A stretch of DNA of 34,129 nt, taken from positions 1 to 34,129 of the forward strand of contig CANJNZ010000049.1 in assembly GCA_947476045.1 (NCBI GenBank). Direction: 5' to 3'. Below the pieces are notes generated by a model. It was given only the letters and a program-made list of their open reading frames with translations. It did not search any database and had not been told where the DNA came from. Made by a program: the position numbers and the translations under genes. This document shows positions 24,196 to 31,349 of the stretch, piece by piece. Numbering within the stretch: the first letter of the stretch is position 1; every line of letters starts with the position of its first letter. Origin of the DNA: Chthoniobacteraceae bacterium (lineage in GTDB: Bacteria > Verrucomicrobiota > Verrucomicrobiia > Chthoniobacterales > Chthoniobacteraceae).

Positions 24196-24990
24196 TCACG
24201 CCGACGGGCCGCGATAGCCTTCGGGGTCAATTTCCATGGCGCTGTAACCCGCAGCGAGGATTTCGCGTTCGATGTGGTGTTGCGTTTCGGTGAGGCGGGG
24301 CATTTCGGCGGGGGCGATCAGGACGCGGGCGCGGGGAGGACGGCCGTTTTCTACGATGTGGCGGACGCGGAAGACGCGGAAGCCGAGGGCGCGCAGGGCA
24401 CTTTCACCGAGTTCGATCATGGCGAGGGCGTCGGGCGTGACGGGTGTGCCCCATGGGATGCGCGAACTGAGGCACGGCTGCGCGGGAGCGTCGGCGGTGG
24501 GGAGATTGAGTTCGCGGGAGAGGGCGCGGATTTCCGCCTTCCTGAGCGCGGCGTCGCGCAGCGGGGCGAGGATGTGAAAGCGATCGGCTGCGTTGCGACC
24601 GGGGCGTTCGTGGGCGAGGTCATCGGCATTTTCGCCGTAGGCGATGGCGTGGAAGCCGCGCGCCTTTGCGAGTGCGTCGAGGCGCTGGAAGAGTTCGGCT
24701 TTGCAAAAATAGCAGCGGTTCGGCGGGTTCGCGGCGTAGTCGGGGTTGTCGAGTTCGAGAGTTTTTACGACTTCCACCTGCGCGCCAAAGGTGCGTGCGG
24801 CGGCGAGTGCTTCTTCGAGCGCGGCGCGCGGGAGGCTGGGGCTGTCGGCGATGACTCCAAGCACGCGGTCGCCGAGGACGGCGTGGGCCTCCGCGAGGAG
24901 AAACGTGCTGTCCACCCCGCCGCTGTAGGCGACGACGAGCGGCGCGTTTGCGGAGAGGATTTCGCGTAGCTTGGAGCGTTTTTCGTTCAC
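24196..24990 (-). CDS. larE: LarE-family sulfur transferase (NPN cofactor synthesis)
   Basis: A 264-residue PP-loop protein. VVAYSGGVDSTFLLAEA (19-35) is the ATP-binding loop. NRCYFCKAELF holds Cys93 and Cys96, and QPCLSSRIPWGTPVT holds Cys173, which corresponds to the sacrificial Cys176 of Lactobacillus LarE. LarE adenylates the nicotinate-derived precursor and inserts sulfur while making the nickel-pincer cofactor of lactate racemase. Three cysteines in this pattern are also what [4Fe-4S]-binding LarE proteins carry. The start codon is GTG at 24990, overlapping the hemQ stop (GTGA). No larA, larB or larC is in the window. Confidence 0.9.
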   Translation of the reverse strand: MNEKRSKLREILSANAPLVVAYSGGVDSTFLLAEAHAVLGDRVLGVIADSPSLPRAALEEALAAARTFGAQVEVVKTLELDNPDYAANPPNRCYFCKAELFQRLDALAKARGFHAIAYGENADDLAHERPGRNAADRFHILAPLRDAALRKAEIRALSRELNLPTADAPAQPCLSSRIPWGTPVTPDALAMIELGESALRALGFRVFRVRHIVENGRPPRARVLIAPAEMPRLTETQHHIEREILAAGYSAMEIDPEGYRGPSA

Positions 24991-25811
24991 AGCATGAGGC
25001 GGCGGAAAATTTCATCCATCGGCAACTGGAGGCCGACGTAGAACTCGCCAAATTCGCCGAAGCGGTGCGTCACTTCGTCGAAGCGCATTTCATACACGAT
25101 GCCCTTGAGGTCCATCGGGTCGTGCGCGAGCAGCGTCACGCCCCATTCCCAATCATCGAGGCCGGTGCAGCCCGTGATGAGCTGGAGAATTTTTCCCGCC
25201 CACTTGCGGCCCACGCGCGCGTGACCGCCCATGAGTTCCTTGCGCTGCTCGTGCGAGAGGCCATACCAGTTCTGGTTGTCGGTGCCGCGACGTTTGCTCA
25301 TCGGGTAAAAACACATCGCCTCCCAAGGCGGGAGCACGGGGTAGAGCCGGTGCTTGAGGTAATGGTCCATGCGCGTGCGCCATTCGCCGAGCGCCTTGTC
25401 GAAATCGGGCGTGCCCTCGTTGAGACCCTTGCCTTTCAGCTCGGCGACATACTCTTCTTCGGTCGAGGTGTATTCGCTGCGCTCGGTCATCGAGTAAAAA
25501 CTATACGCCGGTGTGAGCACATCCGGCCCGAGTGAAAGGGTGAGGCGTTTCTCCAGCGCGTTGGCGAGCTGGAGGTCGGCGCAGAGCAGCATGAAACCGA
25601 TGTCGGCCTTCGGGCTCACCATCGAGAAAGTGAGAATCTGCGCGCCATCCGTGGCGCGGATTTCCTGGATGAGGTCGCTGAGTTTTGTGCGCGCGACCAT
25701 CTTGTCCTCGGAGTCGAGCATCGCCCACTGGCCGTGTTCGACTTTGTAAAAAAGATGGAGGACGTGCCAGCCTTCGGCGGAGATGAGTTTCGGGATTTCA
25801 GTCATGGTCAT
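24987..25811 (-). CDS. hemQ: coproheme decarboxylase (chlorite dismutase family)
   Basis: A 274-residue HemQ/ChdC, the last step of the coproporphyrin-dependent haem pathway: two propionates of coproheme are oxidatively decarboxylated to give haem b. The residues known from Gram-positive HemQ are present with near-identical spacing: Tyr169, Met171 and Lys173 in YPMSKRR, proximal His197 in GGHARVGRKWAGK, Gln210 in ILQLITG, and Arg243 in VYEMRFDE. The start at 25811 (MTMTEIPK) is preferred; an ATG two codons on (25805) is also possible. The frame to 25856 adds only non-conserved residues. glmS lies 66 bp upstream on the same strand; larE overlaps the stop. Confidence 0.94.
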   Translation of the reverse strand: MTMTEIPKLISAEGWHVLHLFYKVEHGQWAMLDSEDKMVARTKLSDLIQEIRATDGAQILTFSMVSPKADIGFMLLCADLQLANALEKRLTLSLGPDVLTPAYSFYSMTERSEYTSTEEEYVAELKGKGLNEGTPDFDKALGEWRTRMDHYLKHRLYPVLPPWEAMCFYPMSKRRGTDNQNWYGLSHEQRKELMGGHARVGRKWAGKILQLITGCTGLDDWEWGVTLLAHDPMDLKGIVYEMRFDEVTHRFGEFGEFYVGLQLPMDEIFRRLML

Positions 25812-25877
25812 AAAATGGTGCAGCGCTCTTTTTTCACCAACCCCGCGCGCCAGCAATCTCTTATGCGCAGGATCGCG

Positions 25878-27728
25878 TTATTCGACGGTCACGCTCTTCG
25901 CGAGGTTGCGCGGCTTGTCCACGTCGCAGCCGAGGTGGACGGCTGTGTAGTAGGCGAGCAGTTGAAGCGGGATGCTGGCGAGGATGGGAGAGAGATAATC
26001 GGGGCATTCGGGAATCCACAGCACGTCGTCGGCGACTTTCGCGATGCGGTCGCAGCCTTCGGTGCCGACGGCGATGATGGGGCCTTTGCGCGCCTTCACT
26101 TCCTCGATGTTGCTGACGTTTTTCTCAAAGACCGAATCCTCCGGGGCGATGAACACGCTGGGGACTTCCGGTGTGATTAAAGCGATGACGCCGTGTTTTA
26201 ACTCGGCGCTCGGGTAGCCGCTCGCGTGGATGTAGCTGATCTCTTTCATCTTCAGCGCGCCTTCGAGGGCGGCGGGGTAATTGAACTGCCGACCGAGGAA
26301 CATCATCGCTTTCGCGTGGGCGTATTTTTCCGCGACGGCGCGGATGTGGTCGCTTTGCGCGAGGATGCGCGCGACTTTGCCGGGGAGGGCTTCGAGTTCA
26401 TCGAGGATGCGCAAGCCCTCGGTGGTGCTGAGGTGGCGGATGCGCCCGAGCATGAGGCCGAGCAGGGCCATGATGGTGACTTGGCTGGTGAAGGATTTCG
26501 TGGCGGCCACGCCGATCTCCGGGCCAGCGTGCATATACACGCCACCGTCGCTCTCGCGGGCGATGGTGCTGGCGACGTTGTTGCAGATACCAAGCACGCG
26601 GAGTCCTTTCCTTTTCCCCTCGCGGAGCGCGGCGAGTGTGTCGGCGGTCTCGCCGCTCTGGCTGATGCAAAAGACGAGCGTGTCCTTTGGCAGCGGGAGA
26701 TTGCGGTAGCGAAATTCACTGGCGAACTCGACCTCGACGGGAACGTGTGCGAGCGCCTCGATGATGTATTCGCCGCACATCGCCGCGTGCGAAGCGGTGC
26801 CGCAGCCAGTGAGGATGATGCGGTCCACTTCGCGGAGTTGCTGCGGAGTCATGCCGAGACCACCGAGCTTGGCGGTGGCTTCTTCGCGGACAAGCCGCCC
26901 GCGCATCGCGTCGCGGATCGTCTCGGGCTGTTCGTGGATTTCCTTGAGCATGTAATGCGCGTAGCTGCCTTTGCTCACATCATCGGCGGAAAACTCCACC
27001 TTGCTCACTTCGTAACCACTCGCGCCGCCGAGCAGGCTGGTGATTTCAAAGTCATCCGCACCGAGCACGGCGATGTCGAAGTCCTTCAAATAAACCGCCT
27101 CGCGGGTGTGCGCGACGATGGCGCTCACGTCGCTCGCGAAGAAATTTTCACCGCTGCCGAGTCCGAGCACGAGCGGACTGCCGCGACGCGCGCCGACGAT
27201 GACGCCCGGAGCATCGGCGTGCATGAGGATGATGCCGTAGGTGCCGACGACCTGGGTGAGCGCGGTGCGCAATGCCTCGACGAGACGCGCTGTGCCCGGC
27301 GCACTCGCAAGCGCGTCGTATTCTTTCCCGATGAGATGAGCGAGCACCTTGGTGTCGGTCTGGCTTTTGAAAGTATGCCCCTCGCCGATGAGCTGCTCTT
27401 TGATGGTGGCGTAGTTTTCGATCACGCCGTTGTGGCAGATGAAGAGCCGCCCGCTTTGATCGGAATGAGGGTGTGCGTTTGCGTCGGTGACGCCACCGTG
27501 CGTGGCCCATCGGGTGTGCGCAATGCCGACATGGCCTGTGACGGGTGACTGGGCGATCAACTCGGCGAGGTTTGCAATGCGTCCGGTTTTCTTGCGCACG
27601 GAAATTTTTCCATCCGCGAGTATGGCGACGCCCGCCGAGTCGTAACCGCGATATTCCAGACGCCTGAGCCCGTCGAGAAGGACGGGGACTGCGTCATGTT
27701 TGCCGATGTAACCAACGATGCCGCACAT
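25878..27728 (-). CDS. glmS: glutamine-fructose-6-phosphate aminotransferase
   Basis: A 616-residue GlmS, which makes glucosamine-6-phosphate for peptidoglycan and LPS. After Met removal Cys2 (MCGIVGYIG) is the N-terminal amidase nucleophile; HTRWATHGG and CHNGVIENY follow in the glutaminase domain. The isomerase half has two SIS domains with GCGTASHAA, FCISQSGETADTLAAL, and SYIHASGYPSAELKHG, and ends in the near-universal KPRNLAKSVTVE. The start at 27728 is fixed by the need for Cys at position 2; the open frame to 27842 is non-coding. No ribozyme-like leader was recognised. Divergent from the DnaJ-like gene with 108 bp between. Confidence 0.97.
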   Translation of the reverse strand: MCGIVGYIGKHDAVPVLLDGLRRLEYRGYDSAGVAILADGKISVRKKTGRIANLAELIAQSPVTGHVGIAHTRWATHGGVTDANAHPHSDQSGRLFICHNGVIENYATIKEQLIGEGHTFKSQTDTKVLAHLIGKEYDALASAPGTARLVEALRTALTQVVGTYGIILMHADAPGVIVGARRGSPLVLGLGSGENFFASDVSAIVAHTREAVYLKDFDIAVLGADDFEITSLLGGASGYEVSKVEFSADDVSKGSYAHYMLKEIHEQPETIRDAMRGRLVREEATAKLGGLGMTPQQLREVDRIILTGCGTASHAAMCGEYIIEALAHVPVEVEFASEFRYRNLPLPKDTLVFCISQSGETADTLAALREGKRKGLRVLGICNNVASTIARESDGGVYMHAGPEIGVAATKSFTSQVTIMALLGLMLGRIRHLSTTEGLRILDELEALPGKVARILAQSDHIRAVAEKYAHAKAMMFLGRQFNYPAALEGALKMKEISYIHASGYPSAELKHGVIALITPEVPSVFIAPEDSVFEKNVSNIEEVKARKGPIIAVGTEGCDRIAKVADDVLWIPECPDYLSPILASIPLQLLAYYTAVHLGCDVDKPRNLAKSVTVE

Positions 27729-27836
27729 AGAGGTGCGGAAGTAAGCAGGCACCGGGAGTGCGCGCAAATGGCTTTCGTGAGGGGCTAGCGCGTTTGTGGT
27801 GTTGATGCGCGGCGCGCTTTCGCTTTCATCCGCCTC

Positions 27837-28712
27837 GTGCAATTCAAGGACTACTACGCAACTCTCGGTGTCACAAAGACGGCGTCACAAGACGACATCC
27901 GCAAAGCCTTCCGCAAACTCGCGCGGCTGCATCACCCCGACGTGGCGAAGGACAAGAAAACTGCGGAGGCAAAATTCAAGGAAATCAACGAGGCGAATGA
28001 GGTGCTCGGCGATCCCGAAAAACGCAAACGCTACGACGAACTCGGCGCGGATTGGAACCAACCCGGCAGACAGGGACCGCCGCCCGGCTGGCAGCATTCC
28101 GCTGGAAATGGCGGTTTTGATTTTGGCGGCGGCGAAGGAGCAGGCGACTTTTTCGAGATGTTCTTTGGCGGGCGTGGAAAGAAGCGCCGCAATGCTGCGC
28201 GACGCGGCGAGGATGTGGAATTCGATCTGCCCGTCACCATCGAGGAGGTGCTGCATGGCGGGAAGAAAGGGTTCGGCATAGACCGTGGCGGGCGTGTGGA
28301 GACGATCAATGTGACAGTGCCGAAGAGCGTTCGTGCGGGGCAAAAAATCCGTCTCACGGGGCAGGGGGGCGAGGGCTTTGGAGGTGGCGAGCGCGGCGAT
28401 TTGTATTTGAACGTGACGCTCACTCCGCACGCCGACTACCGCGTGGATGGCAGCGATTTGATCCGCCCGGTGCCTGTGCCCGTCGCGGTCGCGGTGCTCG
28501 GTGGCGAGGTAGAGGTCGTCACGCTGGATGGATCGGTGAAATTGAAAATCCCCGCCGGGACGCAGCCGGGTCAGAAATTCCGACTCAAAGGGCGCGGGCT
28601 GCCGATCACGAAGGACACGCGCGGCGACTTTTTCGCCGAGGCAAAAGTGCTCCTGCCCACCACGCTCAACGCAGAGCAGCGCGAGCTATGGGAGAAACTG
28701 AAGACTGTCTGA
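27837..28712 (+). CDS. DnaJ-class co-chaperone without zinc finger (CbpA-like)
   Basis: A 291-residue type II J-protein. Residues 4-66 form the J domain (DYYATLGVTKTASQDDIRKAFRKLAR, HPD at 33-35, YDELGADW). A Gly/Phe-rich region (about 70-112) follows. The two C-terminal substrate-binding domains start at about 120 (GEDVEFDLPVTIEEVLHGGKK) with no CxxCxGxG zinc repeats, which separates it from DnaJ itself. It stimulates the ATPase of DnaK and delivers clients. The start is a GTG at 27837, immediately before the J domain, and no ATG lies closer; there is no clear Shine-Dalgarno site. It converges with the porin gene, 9 bp between stops. Confidence 0.92.
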   Translation: MQFKDYYATLGVTKTASQDDIRKAFRKLARLHHPDVAKDKKTAEAKFKEINEANEVLGDPEKRKRYDELGADWNQPGRQGPPPGWQHSAGNGGFDFGGGEGAGDFFEMFFGGRGKKRRNAARRGEDVEFDLPVTIEEVLHGGKKGFGIDRGGRVETINVTVPKSVRAGQKIRLTGQGGEGFGGGERGDLYLNVTLTPHADYRVDGSDLIRPVPVPVAVAVLGGEVEVVTLDGSVKLKIPAGTQPGQKFRLKGRGLPITKDTRGDFFAEAKVLLPTTLNAEQRELWEKLKTV

Positions 28713-28721
28713 TCAGTCGGA

Positions 28722-29837
28722 CTAAAACTGCAGCCGGACGCCGCTGAACCATGTCCAGCCGTCGAAGCTACCGCCGTCGCCGCCGCCTTCCATCCGTGAC
28801 CATTCCACGCCGGTCGTGAATTTGAGGCGGTCGCGTTTCACGTGGTAGGTGAGGCCGACGTAGGCACTTTGGTAGAGGTCGCCGCGACCTTTGTCGGTGA
28901 TGCCTTCGCCCACGCGACGCTCGAAATTTTTCTGCAACCGGAGCGAATCGCCGGAGCTGCTGGCGAAATGATAGCGTCCGTTGAGTTCGAGTTTCTTCGT
29001 GAGAAAGTAGCTGGGGATGACTGTAACGCCGATGGCGCTGTCCGCATCGCCGCTGACATACTGCAACTCCGTCACGAGACTCCAGCGCTTCTCGCGCAAT
29101 TCCAGACTCAGTGCGAAGTTGTCTTTCCACGGACCGATGCCGGTGGAGTTTTCGTTATGGTCGGCGTGGAGATAGTCGAGGCGGAGTTCAGCGCGCTTTA
29201 GTCCAAACACCTTGTCCAGATCATAGCCGATGCTCGCGTTGTAAACGATCCCGCCGCCGAAATCACCGAACTCCTGCGCTTGTTCGCCGGAAAAAATACC
29301 GAGTTCATAGCTCCAATTCCCGATTTCGCCGGAGACCGCAGCGCCGGTGAGATTGCTCGGGCGCGCTGTGCTCACGAGCATCGAGCGCTCGAAAGTGGGG
29401 AGGTAAAACGAGCTGTCGCCGCCTTCCCACGACCACTGCGGGCGGAATTTTCCGAGCGTGAGGTGAAACGCTTTGAGCGGTTCCCATGACACGGTCGCAT
29501 TCCAAAGCTGGGAGTAAACTTCGCCGGCCTCCGGGTCGCTCGCGACTTCCGCACGGACGTAAAAATCATGCAGGACGCGGGCACGCAGGCCCCATCTCAG
29601 ACGGCTGTGCTCCCAGCCGTCGTCGTTTCCGCGATTGGAACTGACGGCGTAGTATTCGCCTCCGTAGTAGCCGCTGAGTGAAAGTTCCTGAAGGAACGAG
29701 CTGTCGGGATTCGAGTAAAGATTTGCGAGCGCCCAGAGCCGATCCAACTCGTCCTGCGGCTCTTCTTTCGCAGTGCGATGGCCTGCGAAAACAGAGCATG
29801 TGGTAAGTAGGATGGCGGTGGTAAGTGCGCGTAGCAT
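28722..29837 (-). CDS. outer-membrane porin, OprO/OprP-like
   Basis: A 371-residue predicted outer-membrane beta-barrel. A signal peptide (MLRALTTAILLTTCSVFA) is followed by a short helical segment, then many alternating amphipathic strands with aromatic girdle residues (LSLSGYYGGEYYAV, FHLTLGKFRPQW, AELRLDYLHADHNE, LELNGRYHFAS). The chain ends in GVRLQF; a terminal phenylalanine is the signature recognised by the BAM complex. LGKFRPQWSWEG resembles phosphate-selective porins OprP/OprO, but the ion preference cannot be read from sequence. The start at 29837 begins the signal peptide; the open frame to 30077 overlaps der. Shows that the organism is diderm. Confidence 0.82.
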   Translation of the reverse strand: MLRALTTAILLTTCSVFAGHRTAKEEPQDELDRLWALANLYSNPDSSFLQELSLSGYYGGEYYAVSSNRGNDDGWEHSRLRWGLRARVLHDFYVRAEVASDPEAGEVYSQLWNATVSWEPLKAFHLTLGKFRPQWSWEGGDSSFYLPTFERSMLVSTARPSNLTGAAVSGEIGNWSYELGIFSGEQAQEFGDFGGGIVYNASIGYDLDKVFGLKRAELRLDYLHADHNENSTGIGPWKDNFALSLELREKRWSLVTELQYVSGDADSAIGVTVIPSYFLTKKLELNGRYHFASSSGDSLRLQKNFERRVGEGITDKGRGDLYQSAYVGLTYHVKRDRLKFTTGVEWSRMEGGGDGGSFDGWTWFSGVRLQF

Positions 29838-29984
29838 GACGGTGAAAATGAACCATGCCTCTGCAACGAACGTGTGATCCCAATGTGAAATCTGTGTAAA
29901 CCCGTCAGGCGGCGGAATGGGCCATTGCACGATTGTCGAAAGTGGCGTTCGACACGAGGGCACTTCATTTGCCATTGATGGTTC

Positions 29985-31343
29985 ATGTCCCGAACTGTTG
30001 CCATCGTCGGTCGCCCGAATGTCGGGAAGTCCGCGCTCTTTAACCGCCTTGCCGGCAAAAAAATTGCCATCGTCCACGACCAGCCCGGCGTGACGCGCGA
30101 CCGCATTCCTGCGGAGTGCAGGCTGGGCGAAACGCCGTTCACGATTTTCGATACGGGCGGCATCGGCGAGGGCGTGGATGCGGAGTTCAGCGTGCAGGTG
30201 CGCACGGAAGTGGACATCGCTTTGACGATGAGTGACGTGCTACTTTTTGTCGTGGACGGGCAGGACGGTCTCACAAACGTGGACGAGGATCTCGCGCGGG
30301 TGCTGCGACGCGCGAAGAAGCCGATCATCTTAGTCGTGAACAAAATTGATCACGCCAAGCACGGCTCCTACGCGAACGAGTTTGCAAAGCTGGGATTTGA
30401 TCGTGTGGTGACGACGAGCGCGGAGCACGGGCTCGGCATCGGCAAGCTCGTGGAAAACATGGAGGAGCTGCTTCCGCCCTACGTTCCGCCCACCGAGCGC
30501 GCTCCGGAGCGTCCGCTGCACATCGCCATCGTCGGGCGTCCGAATGTCGGCAAGTCCTCGCTCACGAATGCCATTCTCGGCGACACGCGCACACTCGTCT
30601 CGCCCATCTCGGGCACGACGCGCGATGCCGTGGACGTGCAGTATCGGCGCGGCGACGACTACTACGTGCTCATTGACACGGCGGGGATTCGTCCGCGTGG
30701 GAAGGTGGACAATTCCGTCGAGGTTTTCAGCGTGATGCGGAGTGAATCGAACATCAAACGCGCCGACCTCTGCTGCCTCGTCATTGACGCCACGATGGGC
30801 GTGACGGCGCAGGACAAAAAAATCGCGGGCAAGATTCAGGAGGCGCGCAAGCCGTGCATCATCGCGGTGAACAAAAGCGACCTCATCAAGGATCGCACCG
30901 GCAATAAGGATGCGCTGAAGGAAGTGCTTCAAAGCATCGTGAGCGAATTATTTTTCCTCAGCTACGCCCCCGTGCTGCTCGTGAGTGCGAAGACCGGCGA
31001 GGACATGAAGCGGCTCTTTCTCGAGATCGAAAGAATCCGCAACGGCGCGAAGAAACGCATCGGCACCGGCGTTCTGAATCGTCTCATCGCCACCGCATTC
31101 AGCAAGCAGCCCACGGCGAACCGTGGCGGCAAGCGTTTCAAGATCGTCTATGCCACCATTCCCTCCACATCGCACGACTCGCCCATCGTCGTGCCGGAGT
31201 TTGTCTTTTTCTGCAACGACGAGAAGCTGCTCGACGATCACTACCGCCGTTTCATCGAGGCACAGATTCGCGAAGTGGTGCCGTATCCCGGCCTGCCGCT
31301 GCTGTTCCGATTCCGGGGGCGGGAAAAGCGCGGGGCAAAATAG
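29985..31343 (+). CDS. der: ribosome assembly GTPase Der (EngA)
   Basis: A 452-residue tandem GTPase needed for 50S subunit maturation. The first G domain has VGRPNVGKSALFNR (8-21), DTGG and VVNKID; the second has VGRPNVGKSSLTNA (from about 183), DTAGIR and AVNKSD. A C-terminal KH-like domain follows (about 350-445), with KRFKIVYAT and FFCNDEKLLDDHYRRFIEAQIREVVPYPGLPLLFRFRGR. The linker between the G domains is short. The VWA membrane protein begins 6 bp downstream, so the two are likely co-transcribed. Confidence 0.97.
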   Translation: MSRTVAIVGRPNVGKSALFNRLAGKKIAIVHDQPGVTRDRIPAECRLGETPFTIFDTGGIGEGVDAEFSVQVRTEVDIALTMSDVLLFVVDGQDGLTNVDEDLARVLRRAKKPIILVVNKIDHAKHGSYANEFAKLGFDRVVTTSAEHGLGIGKLVENMEELLPPYVPPTERAPERPLHIAIVGRPNVGKSSLTNAILGDTRTLVSPISGTTRDAVDVQYRRGDDYYVLIDTAGIRPRGKVDNSVEVFSVMRSESNIKRADLCCLVIDATMGVTAQDKKIAGKIQEARKPCIIAVNKSDLIKDRTGNKDALKEVLQSIVSELFFLSYAPVLLVSAKTGEDMKRLFLEIERIRNGAKKRIGTGVLNRLIATAFSKQPTANRGGKRFKIVYATIPSTSHDSPIVVPEFVFFCNDEKLLDDHYRRFIEAQIREVVPYPGLPLLFRFRGREKRGAK

Positions 31344-31349
31344 AAAACG

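Noticed and set aside
24274-24969. Forward frame of 231 codons opposite larE
   Set aside because: LarE is clear on the reverse strand; the forward product is low-complexity.
26226-27548. A 440-codon forward open frame opposite glmS
   Set aside because: glmS is certain on the other strand; this is its complement with no recognisable motif.
27729-27836. Possible glmS ribozyme in the glmS leader
   Set aside because: The 108-bp gap shows none of the ribozyme core I could recognise, and that ribozyme is mainly known from Gram-positive bacteria.
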